From Capitulum mitella (Eukaryota; Arthropoda; Thecostraca; Pollicipedomorpha; Pollicipedidae), in contig CP099845.1 of the NCBI GenBank assembly GCA_030062745.1, forward strand, positions 16,718,903 to 16,782,902: DNA of 64,000 nucleotides, given 5' to 3'. Below the pieces are notes generated by a model. The model ran no database searches. It was not told the origin of the DNA and saw only the letters and a list, made by a program, of their open reading frames with translations. Position 1 is the stretch's first letter, and each line of letters begins with the position of its first letter. This document shows, in pieces, positions 11,247-23,860 of this stretch. The translations under genes were made by a program, and so were the position numbers.

Positions 11247-13227
11247 GGAGCGAGGGTACTCACCCAGACTGGGCAGGCTGCATCATATCCGGAGACCAGT
11301 GCAATCTGAAATCAAAGCGGCGCGTCATAAACTTCTCCAGCCTGACCGCGAACCGCCATGGGTCCGTTCTCAGCCACCACTTCGCCGAGGATGCTTAAAC
11401 ATGTCAACAGATCTCACTGTCTCGTAACATCAATGACTTTAAATAGCACCTCAGTGAATCGGAAACTATTAAAACTCTACAGTCATCTATCCAATCGGCC
11501 TGGACTGAAGCTAGGAATGTATTGTCAGCAAGACGGACAACGCGACTGGCTACAGACGAATGGTAAACAGAACGCCAACATCTAGTGTGTCGCCGTCGGT
11601 TGTTGAGTGCTGAGTTTGTTGAGTCGGTTTCATACAGAAATTCTATCAGTGGGAACCTCACACGGTAACTGAATGGTGTTTGGGACGGAAAAGCGTAATG
11701 CCGCAGTAATCAATTGTAGGAAAAGTAATACGCAGCAATTGCCATTTCTGAACCCTGGAAAATATCGCCATTTGTTGTTTTTCGCTATTCTTGCACAAGG
11801 CTGAATGAGAGCAGAAAGACGACAATTCTTGCAACTCGGTATATTCCATGACCCAATGATTATATGAAGTCTGTAATCACCTACACTTTTACAGTGACCT
11901 AGGTAACTGTGAACCGGAAAGTGTGACTGGAATTCATGACAGGCAAAACAGAGTGAATTAATTAATAGAACTTCTTTATTAATACATTTGATAGATAAAA
12001 CTTCTTTATTGCGTTTCCTGTGACACGCTGCATTGGCCATGATTTCTTGCGCAATACAACTGATCATGTAGTATCATTGGTGTCACAATAATCAGTATAA
12101 AACGTGGTGGTGGATTATGAAGATAATTTTCGGCGATTCCTCAACTTCAAGGCTAGATATCAACAGCTACAGGGAATGACCCGGTAAGTGGAACCGCCTG
12201 AGACGAACGGAACATAAACTGTCCTTCACAGAGCAAGTCTTGGACGTACAATGAAGACCACAGGTTAGTTACCTGTAGCCGAGTAGTTTTTCATGACCCT
12301 ATGAAAAGGTGTAGAAAGCGATTTTTCTTCTAATGCTGGACATATGGCATAGCCAAGACAGCATTCTAATCTTAACAGGTCAACTCACTAACAACTACAA
12401 GATCGAAACTTGTTCTGTTTCACTCGGTAGAGGATAGTGGATATTGCATATTGCTTTTTGTTCCGTAACTCGAAGCCATGCACCACATGAGAAGGCGGGC
12501 ACCATTTTTTCCTCGAGTGCTTTCCCCCTCTATCGCTGAACCATTATTCAGCCTCCGTATCTTTTTCCCAGCATTCGTCTTTTAGCATCGGTGACTATCA
12601 AAACGTAACATTCTATTTCGTAGGATAAGTTTCGACAGTTTTAACCATCATCATCATTCTTGATCATCCGGATGCCAGTTTTACATGAACGAAATGCCGT
12701 ACTACTCGTTCCCACATACTTTTCTCAGTCATAAAATGGCATAAAAGCCCAGGAAAACCAGCTGCCGTCGCCATGATGTGGGCATTGCACCGTGCAGTTG
12801 ACCGGCCTGCTGGTTGGCGACTCCGTACGTTGGAGGACGGCGAGAGCGCAGCCGGGGGCTCAACAGATTTCAGACCGGACCCTCAAGGTCACCGACCTCG
12901 AGGGCGCAGTCGCCGACTTCATTTTAGACGGAGGACGATGAAAATGATGACAAATGACAAGAGCCATCTAACCACAACTAATCATTCAGGTGTCCATCAC
13001 TGCACAATTATAAAAATCATTACCCCTACATATCTAGTCTCAGGCGCAACATCACAACACAACAACAACAGCGCAACAACACAACAACGCCACAACGCAA
13101 CAACTCAGTACTAGTCCGTCAGCGCTAGCCACCATCGACGTAAAAACCTGGGAGCGTCACAGTCCTGTTCAGCCAGGGCCCATCAGGGGTTTGCCATCTG
13201 CAGCCCCTCTGAGCTTCACTAGTTGTC
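11247..13227. other. Non-coding, AT-rich unique sequence
   Basis: Mostly AT-rich. AACTTCTTTATT occurs twice about 30 bp apart near 11969 and 11999. A short ATC run lies near 12650 and a CAA-rich low-complexity stretch at about 13035-13105 leads towards the 44-bp array. No gene is recognised. Confidence 0.5.
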
Positions 13228-13799
13228 GTCCTTCTCCAGTGTCTCCGGGACCGCTGCTCCGAGCACACGCCGTCCTTCTCCAGTGTCTCCGGGACCGTTC
13301 CTCCGAGCACACGCCGTCCTTCTCCAGTGTCTCCGGGACCGCTGCTCCGAGCACACGCCGTCCTTCTCCAGTGTCTCCGGGACCGCTCCTCCGAGCACAC
13401 GCCGTCCTTCTCCAGTGTCTCCGGGACTGCTCCTCCGAGCACACGCCGTCCTTCTCCAGCGGCTCCGGGACCGTTCCTCCGAGCACACGCCGTCCTTCTC
13501 CAGTGTCTCCGGGACCGCTGCTCCGAGCACACGCCGTCCTTCTCCAGTGTCTCCGGGACCGCTCCTCCGAGCACACGCCGTCCTTCTCCAGTGGCTCCGG
13601 GACCGCTGCTCCGAGCACACGCCGTCCTTCTCCAGTGTCTCCGGGACCGCTGCTCCGAGCACACGCCGTCCTTCTCCAGTGTCTCCGGGACCGCTCCTCC
13701 GAGCACACGCCGTCCTTCTCCAGCGGCTCCGGGACCGCTCCTCCGAGCACACGCCGTCCTTCTCCAGTGTCTCCGGGACCGCTCCTCCGAGCACACTCT
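13228..13799. repeat. 44-bp minisatellite, exactly 13 copies
   Basis: GTCCTTCTCCAG begins every 44 bases from 13228 to 13756. Differences are confined mainly to two positions: CCGCTG/CCGCTC/CCGTTC, and AGTGTCTCC/AGCGGCTCC/AGTGGCTCC. The unit lacks stop triplets on either strand, so all six frames stay open across the array (up to 259 aa plus, 223 aa minus). Because 44 is not a multiple of three, each frame cycles through the same three readings. That argues against protein coding. Confidence 0.98.
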
Positions 13800-16774
13800 G
13801 CCGCTGATCTTTTAAGCCCCGTCCCCGCGAACGTCCTCAGCCGCGGCCCCAGGGCTTCCTCAGCCGCAGCCCTGCATCACTTGCGCCAGCTGCGCTGTTC
13901 TGAGCTGGGTCAGCCGTGGCCCGTCGGGCCGCGCATCGGACGGCGGCGGCTGACCGAGGGAGACTCGTAAAGTGAGCGGCCGCCTGTAATCGGCCGGCCC
14001 GCTGTCAGCAGCACTGGACCCGGCCACCGTTCATGCCCCGTCAGCACGCCGCACAATAACCGTAAATCGCCACGCGGCCGTTTTCGCTATTACAAAAAAC
14101 GAGCCGAATTAGCATATAATTTGTGAGACGGTCTGCGGCGGCTGGGCCGGCGGGGATTGCACCGATCACCGTGCAGTCGTGGGCCGGTAACGGTCCGACT
14201 GACTGCCGGGGCCGCCGCCCTCCCAGTCTCTGATAATGGCCGGTCCGTTTGAGTCGGCACCGTTGCGCGTTCGGCAGGAGAGGAATTTCGTGTTTGCCGT
14301 CACCAGGGCGGGCGGTAACAATGGCCATCAATTTGGTGACTGGCCGACCGACGTGCCGCCCCGCGGCCGTCTCTGTTAGACGTGGCCACGCCGCCTTTTT
14401 GCAGAAGGAGGCAGAGGCGGCGGCGGCGGCGGCAGCGCGAAAACACGGAGCGTCCTCCGGCGTGGCGGTGACGTAATGGACCACCATGTTGGAGACATAC
14501 CCGAATGAAATCACTCAGAGCCACCCAGACGGATGGAACTTATTTTTCGAGATGCCGTGATCGGACAGTATATGCTGCTCTCCGTTACTTTCACTCATCG
14601 ATAGTTTTTACCCAAGTCTTTCTGACGGCTAACGGCCAAGTCCGTGGGGGCGTTTTTAAGTGCACGGCTTCTGAAAGAGAACATACCGTGTGCTGCTTTC
14701 TCTCGACTGCATTTAGCCCATGGCTGCTCTGGGAAGCTGAGATGTCTACCCATCAAGCACGTTTTAGCGTATTCAAGAGCTTCCGTTTAGAACCTTTGGC
14801 TATAGATGACCTCATTTGGACCACTTTCACGCAACGATGTCCTAGGGCATTGCGGCACCCTTTCACGGGAGTTAATTTTCGCACTGATTTGCGGCCGAGC
14901 ATTGCCCGACTCTATTCCGGCAGGCCCACACCCAGACGTGTCGCGCCCTCAGCGCTGATCGTTGGAGTCGATCAGAGTCGAGAGTCGCGACATGACTCGC
15001 CGCTCGGAAGCAGCGGCGCTAGCGGCTAAACTCGATGGAGATCCCATCGGCCGTCCGCTCCATTACCGGACGGCCGTGCGCTCGGCGTGATTTAAACAAT
15101 GGCCGGCTATTCGGCGGCCGGCGAGCGACAGGCTCTGTTTGGACTAGGGGTGGACGCGCCGGCGGCCTGGCGGCCAATGTTGGGTTACGCCAGCGGCGGC
15201 GGTGGTGGCGGAGGCGGCGGCGGCAGCAGGCGGCTCCGGTCGGCAGCTAGGTGTCGGAGACGCAGCAGCGGCGGCGTGGGCGGCTCCGCAGACGGTCTCC
15301 GGACCCGGGGCGGAGATGGCCTCCGGGGCTTAGCCATACCGCACCACACCAGCATCGCTAAAGCACCGCCCAGTCACGGCGGACGCCGGGCCGCCGCCGC
15401 GGCCGGGCAAACCAGCGAACGCCAAGCGCTGATTATGGGCACGGACAGGAGGAACAGCTCGGTCAGAGAATAAAGGCCAGTATACACGAACGGAAAAATC
15501 GCCCGGCTATGAGCCGTTCTGCCGCTCGGACGGCCGCGCCTGTCTCGCAGAAGGTGACTGATGACGAGACGTTTTATGAGGTATCCGTAGGATTTCCGCC
15601 CATCAGCGGTCGCCTGGAAGGGGAGGTCAGTCACGCGGCAGATCAAACAAGCCCAACGCTAATACACTGGGCTGAGCACAAGATTTCAGTTTATACCAGT
15701 CGGATTAGCGGTTTTCAGTACCGTCCTTCAGCAGGGTTGCTGTGGTCAGCGCTGTGACGACAAATGAAGTATGTATTTTCTTTTCTACCCGCCACCTATT
15801 ACCAAGTGACCAGGAGCCAGGACCGCCCAAACCATCACGACGACGCCAAGCACCTCACGCTAACTCCTAGGGCAATCAAAACTGCAAACCAAAGAGAATA
15901 ATGCCACTCGTGACGATCCGACCTAGGAAAGGAAGAAAAACACAAAATGAAAACTTGTATACAAATACGTACGCATATAAGCATGTGTTAATCATTAATA
16001 ATGTATCACGCAAGCAAACATGTGACATCCGTCAGCTGTTGCAAACCGTGGTCACGCTGCCGTCACGGCAGGCAAAAATGTTTGCTTGATAAGCCTTAAC
16101 ACTGATTTGAACGCCTAAACGTGATACACCCTATGTTGCCCGCTAACCATTCCGTGTTGTGGAATTGCACGGCAGAACAATGCACAACAAAGGTCCTCCA
16201 ATGCTGTCTGATCCGGCGCCCGGGAAAACCTATTCCAATTTGAAAACCACTTGGATAGAGGTCAGGATTCGCGCGGCAGGTTGCATTTAGCATGGATTCC
16301 GATACCCGAACGCTGTCCATGTCCAGGCCATCGGGTTAAATTTACAACAGAAAAGGACACACAGGATGGGCCACAGGGCTGTGATCCGGTTTAGAAGACG
16401 ACCGACTCCCTTCCGTGCTGCTCGCATCAGGCGGCAGTCTGGTGGCCGCGGTCAGGCGGCCGGCCGGCACCACGGACCGTTTTTAGCGCTCAGGCCGAAC
16501 CCTGTGACGCGCGCCACCGGCCCGGAGAGACGGCGTTTTTCGCCGGACGCCGGGCGACGCAGGAAGGAAGTGTGTTATCAGCGGTGATCAGTCGCGACAA
16601 CTAGCGGCGAAGAAAACGTTTAATGAAACATCCTTTATCATAATTTACAGCATCGATGCGCAGATAGCAGGAGGTAATGTGGCCAAGAAAAACGGGACCG
16701 CGCGCTCTGGTGAGCACTGGCGCAAAAAGTCGCGCGGCGGCATTCCCGACGCGACAGCCGGAGAACTGGCGGCA
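13800..16774. other. Non-coding; CpG-rich at 13810-14480 and 14990-15480
   Basis: GC-rich blocks separated by ordinary sequence, with a GGC/GGT trinucleotide-rich patch at about 15192-15235. 15760-16130 is AT-rich, and 16380-16570 is CpG-rich with GGCCGGCC at 16458. A Gly-rich open frame at 15099-15473 reflects composition. No gene is supported. Confidence 0.45.
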
Positions 16775-17065
16775 AAAGACGTGGAGAGGTGACGGTTGTA
16801 GCGGTGGAAAGGTGACGGCAGGAAAGGTCAAGAGGTGGAGAGATGGAGAGTTGACGGCAAGGGATGTGGGGAGATGGAGAGGTGGAGAGGTGACAGCCGT
16901 AGAGATGGAGGGATGACGGCAGGGGATGTGGCGGCTGGACAGGTGGAGAGGTGGAGAGGTGACAGCCGGACAGGTGGAGAGGCGACGGCAGGACAGGTGG
17001 AGAAGTGGAGAAGTGGGGAGTTGACGGCCGGAAAGGTGACGGACGGGAAGGTGGAAAGGGAGCGA
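16775..17065. repeat. Degenerate purine-rich minisatellite
   Basis: Irregular alternation of GGTGGAGAG, GGTGACGGC and GGACAGGTGG over 290 bp, with a basic step near 8 bp and a longer step of about 20-30 bp. The plus strand is G/A-rich. Open frames here are read-through. Confidence 0.85.
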
Positions 17066-19446
17066 CCGAAGATGTAACGGCTGTGGGTGCGACGAGATAT
17101 TTGGCCGGCGCTTGGTAGCTGTCGGACGACTGGTTGGTCAGTGGCAGCTGCTCACGTCTATTGATGGATGTGCCGGACGGTGAGCAAATGAGTCGATCCG
17201 TTCAAGCCAGGTGTCGTGGAGACATAAGTGCTTTTTCTTGTAAATGCTGCATGAGGACTGGTACTGAATAGATTGTGTGCGACGAGGAACGTACCGACAA
17301 AATCTCCACAACGATCTGATGGGAATTTATATCGACAGAATAATGAAAAGGAAGAACAAGCAACCGGCCGAATGGCGAGGCGAAGCGAAGACACTGATCA
17401 AGCAGGAGCTGCGCAGCCACGCTCACAACGCGCCTGGCTCCAGCATGTCTCTAGCACCGACTTCAGCATGCCTTTTTGAATAATGGAAAGCATTAAAACA
17501 CATTATAATCTACGTCAGCGTGAAGCAGGCGCGGAGCAAAAAAGGTGGCGGCTATGCCAATTTCGAGTGATTCACACAAGCCATATGCTGAGATATGGTG
17601 TCGCACGAACAAAAATGACCTCAAAATCGCATGGACCGTAAACACGTAAAGCTGATCCGTGGTCCCACCGTCTGAGTCCAATTTTATTACCTTGATTTCC
17701 CCCAAGAACTACTAAATTCTTACGTAAGGTTCAATGGCCGGTGGTTCAAATCATTTAATCTATTTTCTGCAACAGCGGCAACCGAAATCCAAGAACCACC
17801 GCTCGATTTCCTGACGTTGCAGTCCTCTGCAACAGCGTGATGCCGCGGCGCCCTTTCCAGGCCAGTTCGCCCCTCCCTCCCGCGGCGTTCGCCAGCCGGC
17901 CGTGTGTGGGTCAGCCGGCCGGTCCGCTACGTCTCCAGATGAAGAAATAACCCTCGGATACGTGATTAGCGTGTGGCCGGCCGGCCGGTGGCCTTGCCAC
18001 GCCAGGCGTGAATCCCGATTGGTGTTTGGGCATTCTGGCGCTGTCACCTGGCCGCGGCGTTGGTCGCGCGTCCGCGCGGCACGTCCGCGCCGGCCGCCAG
18101 CGGCGCAGCCGAGGTGGCGCGCATGCAAATGAGCGGTAACGGTGGCCGACGAGGCGCCGGGACAGACTCTCGGCATCAGCACCATCGGTGCCAGTGTGAG
18201 GAGTACAGCCATGGACACGTTAATAAAACAGGCAAGACAAGAACATCCCCAGCCGTTAAAGACTATAAAGCGCGGGGCGGCCGTCTCATCCGCTGGAACG
18301 GCGGCAGGTTCTCCAGTCGACTGTCGCCCGGACTGCAGTTGCTCCAGCCGGCACGTGTGGCTCCACGGAGAGGCCGTCAGGGGGACTCGGCGGCCCTGCT
18401 CGGCTGTGACGCCGTCCACGGCGGCGGTGCGGTGGCCTCTGTCGGCCGCCGCCGTCTGCCGGCGCTCCGCACGCGCAGCGCCGCCCTTAATTAGCACCGG
18501 CGGCGCTGGCCGGGCATTGTGTCGGCGCCGGCCTGCCGACTCTTCCCCGGCCGGCCGCTGTCGGCTATTGATTTGATAGACACGCCGGCGGCCGGAGCTT
18601 TAATCGGCTGGGCAAATTAGACTGGGCTTCTCTGGGCGCGCCGGCCGGGCAGCCTTGGCCGGCCGGCCAGCCTGCCTGATCGTAAAGAGGCGCCCGATGA
18701 AGAGCTCCAACGGGCCGGCCAAGTCAATAGGCGGAGACGGGATTTGGCGGGGCCGAGGGGCCGCCTGTAAAGCGGCACGCTCTCCCCCCCCCCCCTCCCC
18801 CACCCCCGTTATATCAGCAGTGGCCGCCGTCATGTCAGTAGGCCCGGCGGACGACGGCCCCAAGGCACGGGTATCATGGCCCGGCCGCTTTTGTTCTTTT
18901 GTTCAGAACCTGATTCGGCCACAAAATGGTTTTCCAATGCATTGTCCACCTGCGCCCGCGGCCTCCCAAACGGTAACCTGGCCCTGGCGGCCCTGGAGAA
19001 GTCTGCCGAGCCGGCCGGTCTGTCCCGGCGGCTTCCGTCTTCACCTCCCGCACGACGCCGGAAAAGGTCGTCGGCGGACGAGTTTCACCGTCCAGCCTGG
19101 CCTGCCGCGAACGGATAGTCGGGCGCCAATGTTCGCCAAGAGGAAGTGCGAAGGGACGACACGGCGCCCAGTGCGCCATCGCGCTGATAATGTGAATTTA
19201 CATAGAGATATGAGGTAATTAGGACCGATAAGGTGTCGGTATCCGGTGGGCTTTGGCGGCCGGACGAAGATGTGATCACGACCATCGCGCCCGGCCGCCT
19301 CGCGCCCGCCCAACGCAGGGCTAAGTGCACCTCGCAGAGGAATTCCTCAGATGGCCGATAGAGCGGCGCTCGGCTCAAAATGCCACTTATTCCCGGGACG
19401 CCGAATGACGCAGCCGACGCTGGCCATGCACCTCTCTCTGGTGGCC

Positions 19447-19447
<1 letters not shown>
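17066..19447. other. Non-coding; long CpG-rich block at 17810-19340
   Basis: One of the longest CpG-rich stretches, with GGCCGGCC at 17975 and 18657-18668 (overlapping copies), a perfect POU octamer ATGCAAAT at 18123-18130 and a 12-base C run at 18784-18795. Several 100-245 aa frames overlap on both strands with Arg/Ala/Pro/Gly composition and no domain. I take none as a gene. Confidence 0.45.

Positions 19448-19543
<96 letters not shown>
19448..19543 (+). repeat. (TC)n microsatellite, about 96 bp
   Basis: TC dinucleotide run with one TTT interruption near 19526. It forms a polypyrimidine tract on the plus strand. Confidence 0.98.
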
Positions 19544-19704
19544 CTCCACCTACCTCGGCCGGCATGGTCCGACGACCCCGGCACAATTTACGTTCGCTGA
19601 TGAAACACAGTACCGTGAGGGCACTGCGAGAGTAGTAGCGGGTGTCACGGCACGCTCTCTCTGGCACTGTCCACTTTTGCAGGCGTCACATTCGGCCGCT
19701 TCCG

Positions 19705-19965
19705 GCCTAAACCGTCTGTCGTTTTCAGTTTGTCACCTCTTCGGCCGCAAATGCCCCCAATGTCTTCTGTTTTCAGCAATGACTACGTCCAGTGTCTGCC
19801 GTTTTCAGACATCGCTTTTTGCTGTTTTCAGCCGTCGGTCGCCGTCTGTTTTTTAGCCTTTACTGTCTGCTGTTTTCAGCTGTCACCGCCTGCTGTTTTG
19901 AGCCGTCACCGTCTGCAGTTTTCAGCAGCCACTGTGCGCTGTTTTCAGCCCTGGCCGTCCGCGGT
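19705..19965. repeat. 24-bp degenerate minisatellite, about 9 copies
   Basis: GTTTTCAG recurs at 19721, 19769, 19801, 19824, 19872, 19894 (as GTTTTGAG), 19918 and 19941, with a weaker copy at 19848. Inter-copy steps are mostly 22-24 bp. CTGCTGTTTTCAGC is the fullest core. The open frames with repeated FSAV/CFQ peptides are array read-through. Confidence 0.85.
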
Positions 19966-20339
19966 GCGTCGGCTGGCGCTCCGAGTCCGCGTCGCCGGCC
20001 GGCTGTCGGCCACGTCTCGCCGCGCCCACACGCCCACTTGGACAACACTCCAGCCGGAGAGATGCAAATGGGACGATCCGGCGATCTGCAGACTCACTGT
20101 CCTTTATTGCTCGGCTCGCCCCTCCCCACCCGCTTAACCCACCCCGCGGTGCTCCTGCACATTCAGAAGAAGCGTAATTGGTTGATCACCCATTGTGGGC
20201 GAATGCCAAGCTGGTAAAAAGTTGGGGGCGGACGTCGTCGGGCCCCGGCAGCCGCCGCACAGGACAAAGTCCTATCGAGCCATCGTCCGCAGCCGAGTCC
20301 GCAGCCGAGACGCCAGCAAACCGGCCCAGCCGCCGCCGG

Positions 20340-20645
20340 CTGGGCCCCTCCGTCCGGCGCACAGCCGTCCTCAACCTGCCCAGGGTGACCCTGGAGAGCA
20401 CCTCCCGTCCGGCGCACAGCCATCCTCACAGCCTGCCCAGGGTGACCCTGGAGAGCACCTCCGGTCCGGCGCACAGCCATCCTCACAGCCTGCCCAGGGT
20501 GACCCTGGAGAGCACCTCCCGTCCGGCGCACAGCCATCCTCGCAGCCTGCCCAGGGTGGCCCTGGAGAGCACCTCCGGTCCGGCGCACAGCCATCCTCAC
20601 AGCCTGCCCAGGGTGACCCTGGAGAGCACCTCCGGTCCAGCGCGC
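20340..20645. repeat. 57-bp minisatellite, five copies
   Basis: GCCCAGGGTGACCCTGG lies at 20378, 20435, 20492, 20549 and 20606, exactly 57 bp apart. Each unit contains the inverted repeat CCAGGGT-G-ACCCTGG, altered in one copy to a GGTGGCC centre. The period is 19 codons, so 186-293 aa frames run through. In one plus frame the unit reads QPAQGDPGEHL and SGAQPSS, but differences among copies change amino acids freely. I do not call a gene. Confidence 0.97.
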
Positions 20646-21640
20646 AGCGGCTCCGACACAGCTGCAGCCGCGTCTGCTCCGGATCACAGCCGGGCTGGGC
20701 TGGTGCCGGCGCACGGACGCCGGCGGTCGGCCGGCTGACAGTGCGGTCTGGCCGGGAGAGGCGGCCCGACCACGAGCTGGCTGCGCCGTCTATACGGGCC
20801 CCAGGTCGGCGGCGGGTCGGCCAGTGCTGACCCGCGGCGGCGGTCTGCGGTGAACGCTGGCCGCCCCGGACGCCGCCGGCTCGGGCCAGCACGTGCACGG
20901 CCCGAGCGGCAGCGGTCGTGACGGCGCCACCGGCCCGAACAGAGCGCACCAGCGCCCGATTATCCGCCGACAATACCCGCCGGCATGCACCGCCTTGCAG
21001 CGATGAATCAGGCGTTTGTCGCCTGTCGAAGCCAACGCGCGGCGCAGTGCCGTCGCCAGGCAACCGGCCAGGGTGGGCAGTCTCGTCAAGGTGGGGCTTC
21101 ACAAGGCCGATCCAACGAGACCAGCTGAATCCTGGAGAAACACAGACATCCTGCCGTTCCGTGCAGCGGTGGACAAGCCGCAGTAGCATTACTGAGCTCG
21201 CCGGAGCGCCTGTGTTACCTCTTTGGGCCTCCTCTGAGCCCCTGTACAGCATTTCCTAATCTCTTCTCTTTGACCTCATGTGGCCTTGTATAATGTCTTC
21301 TATACAGCTCTATTCTCATGTGACCCATATCTTTCTTTGACCTCTTGTTGGTAGAGGATCCAGGACAGGCAAGGACGCCATTAAGCACCCCCACCTTGAG
21401 CTGAAACAGTCGCACCCGATGCGACCAAAACCAAATTTTGATATGAAAATTATGAAAACAAAACGAAAAAGGAAGAAAGGGACATCGACAAAATTCTGAA
21501 CGCGTCTCCGACCTTCCCAAGATGCCTCACTGGTCAACAACAGCCAGAGATCCTTTGGAAGTTCTCTGGATCCACCCCTCCCCACTACACAACATCCTTT
21601 GGCCCCCTCCAACCATCCCCTAATCTACTTGATGGCATAT
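20646..21640. other. Non-coding; GC-rich to about 21200, then mixed
   Basis: CpG-rich sequence continuing from the 57-bp array, followed by ordinary sequence with scattered TTTGACCTC motifs at about 21268 and 21335. No exon is recognised. Confidence 0.45.
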
Positions 21641-21666
21641 CATCTCATCTCCTCTACATTCTTCTC

Positions 21667-21719
21667 TGACCTTCTTGGCTTCTTCTTGACCTTCTCTGAC
21701 CTCCTTTGACCTCTGACCT
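21667..21719 (-). promoter_or_regulatory. Array of TGACCT half-sites with DR4 and DR1 spacing
   Basis: TGACCT occurs at 21667, 21687, 21697, 21707 and 21714. The 21687/21697/21707 steps are 10 bp (direct repeat, 4-nt spacer) and 21707/21714 is 7 bp (1-nt spacer). AGGTCA/TGACCT direct repeats are bound by nuclear-receptor dimers in animals. The surrounding CTTCT-rich sequence means simple-sequence expansion is the alternative. Confidence 0.4.
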
Positions 21720-21739
21720 CCGCTGGCCCTCTCTGACCC

Positions 21740-22358
21740 GTTTTGGAGCCACCTCCCACCCTCTCCTCTGACCAGACCAGAAGGGGGGGCATCAGCCGAC
21801 AGCGGGAGACAGTCCTGACGCCGGACAGCGACCGCCGACAGAGGCGACACGGCCCGCCGGCGCGGCGGCCGGCCGTGTCAGCGCGCGCGCCCGCGCCGCC
21901 GCCGCCATGTTGATGACCCCACAAACAGCGCCGGCCGACGGCGCCGGCAAAAAGGCCGGCCGGCCCGTCCGAGCCGAGCCGCTGTCTTGTTCCGCGCCCG
22001 ACGTCTTTCATGCTTGGATTACTTCAAATGAGGAGGGAGGACCGCCGGTAAATAAGCACCGGCGCTCGACGAGAGGCGGCCGCTACTACCTGCGCGCTGA
22101 CCGCCGCGCCGTTGCCTGACGTCACGGCCCCGTGCGTCGCGTGCAGCGGCCCGTGCGCCGGTGTGCGTGCAGAAGACGAGATGTCCCCGGCTGATAGTGT
22201 TTCGCTCCGACTGACCAAGACTTTGCACGTCTAAAAGCGTGTGCATGTTTATGTGCATTTTGAGGGCGTGTGTGAACTTGTGTCTGTGTTTGCATAATGG
22301 AAACATGACGATTTATGCGAAAGAGAAGAACGGAGAGAGGGGAACAAAACAGGAAGAG
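21740..22358. other. CpG-rich block with CRE and YY1-like site
   Basis: 21780-22190 is GC-rich, with alternating GCGCGCGC near 21883, GCCGCCATGTT at about 21899 (YY1/Pho-like) and GGCCGGCC at about 21955. A perfect CRE TGACGTCA lies at 22117-22124. A 70-codon frame from the ATG at 21907 has no recognisable domain. It is a promoter-like region without an assignable gene. Confidence 0.4.
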
Positions 22359-22989
<631 letters not shown>

Positions 22990-23860
22990 ACGGCTCGGAT
23001 TCGTCACAGACTTGGTTTGAGTACATGCAGCGACTCTCGTCTGTCAGATTACATTTCGGATCAGTCAAATCTGGCAAGGAACACCTCTGTTTCTGTGTCC
23101 GTGTCACCGGTCCACTGGTCTGGTGCTCCTTGTGTATGGGACCAGAGACTGGCTCTGTCGGACGGTGCAAACCCCTGGCCGTCCAGTTCTGCTTCTCGAT
23201 TTCTGATACCGGATATATGGGCCAGGTCATCCGGATAAGACGCGGATCCCTGACCCACTCAGCGGGGTGCTTGGGCTCTGTTCCTTGATTTTCAGCCAGA
23301 GATCCCTGTTCCAGGTTCGCCAGTTTCCAGAGTAAAAATTCACCGTCTTCACCCTGTATGGCTTCTGTTCTTTGGACCCCAATCCAGACTCGTAGGTTCA
23401 CAGACTGGACTCTTCGGGCCAGTCTTCGGGGTGTATGGACTCTGTTGTTTGTATTTTAATCCCGAGTCCATGGTCCATGTTCCCCGGATTCGCAAACTGC
23501 ACTTTCCGGGTCAGTCTTCTGGATGTACGGCCTCTGCTGTTTGTGTTCCAGTCTGGCCCTCTTATCCAGGTCTGGTCGAGGTCACAGACTGGACACTCCG
23601 GGCCAGTCTTCAGGGTGTTTGGCCTCCGTTGTTTGTGTTCCAGCCCAGTCCCTTGGTCCAGGTCTGGTTCAAGCCACAGATCGGACTCTCCGGATCAGTC
23701 TTCAGGATGTGCATGGCTTCTGTTCTTTGTGTTCCAGTCCGGCCCCCTAGTCCAGGTCTAGTCCTGGTCACAGACTTGACTCTCCGGGTCAGTTTTCAGG
23801 GTGTACGGCCTGTGTTGTTTGTGTTCCAGTCCGGTCCTCTGTTCCAGGCCAGCCGGGAGC
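22990..23860. repeat. About 92-bp degenerate tandem repeat
   Basis: From about 23395 there are five recognisable copies. Markers such as GGGTGTATGG or GGATGTACGG fall near 23429, 23520, 23613, 23704 and 23799 (steps 91-95 bp), each followed by TTTGTGTTCCAGTC and then CAGACT..CTCCGGGTCAG. The upstream 22990-23395 holds more decayed relatives. The 193-aa plus frame is array read-through. Confidence 0.85.

Noticed and set aside
13125..13970. Long frames on both strands at the 44-bp array
   Set aside because: All six frames are open because the unit has no stop triplets. The period shifts frame each copy.
18060..18497. GC-rich 144-245 aa frames as exons
   Set aside because: Several overlap on both strands with Arg/Ala/Pro/Gly bias and no domain, as expected where stop codons are rare in GC-rich DNA.
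20371..21252. 293-aa minus-strand frame at the 57-bp array
   Set aside because: The array accounts for its repeats and the rest is GC-rich composition. Plus frames of about 190-210 aa overlap it.
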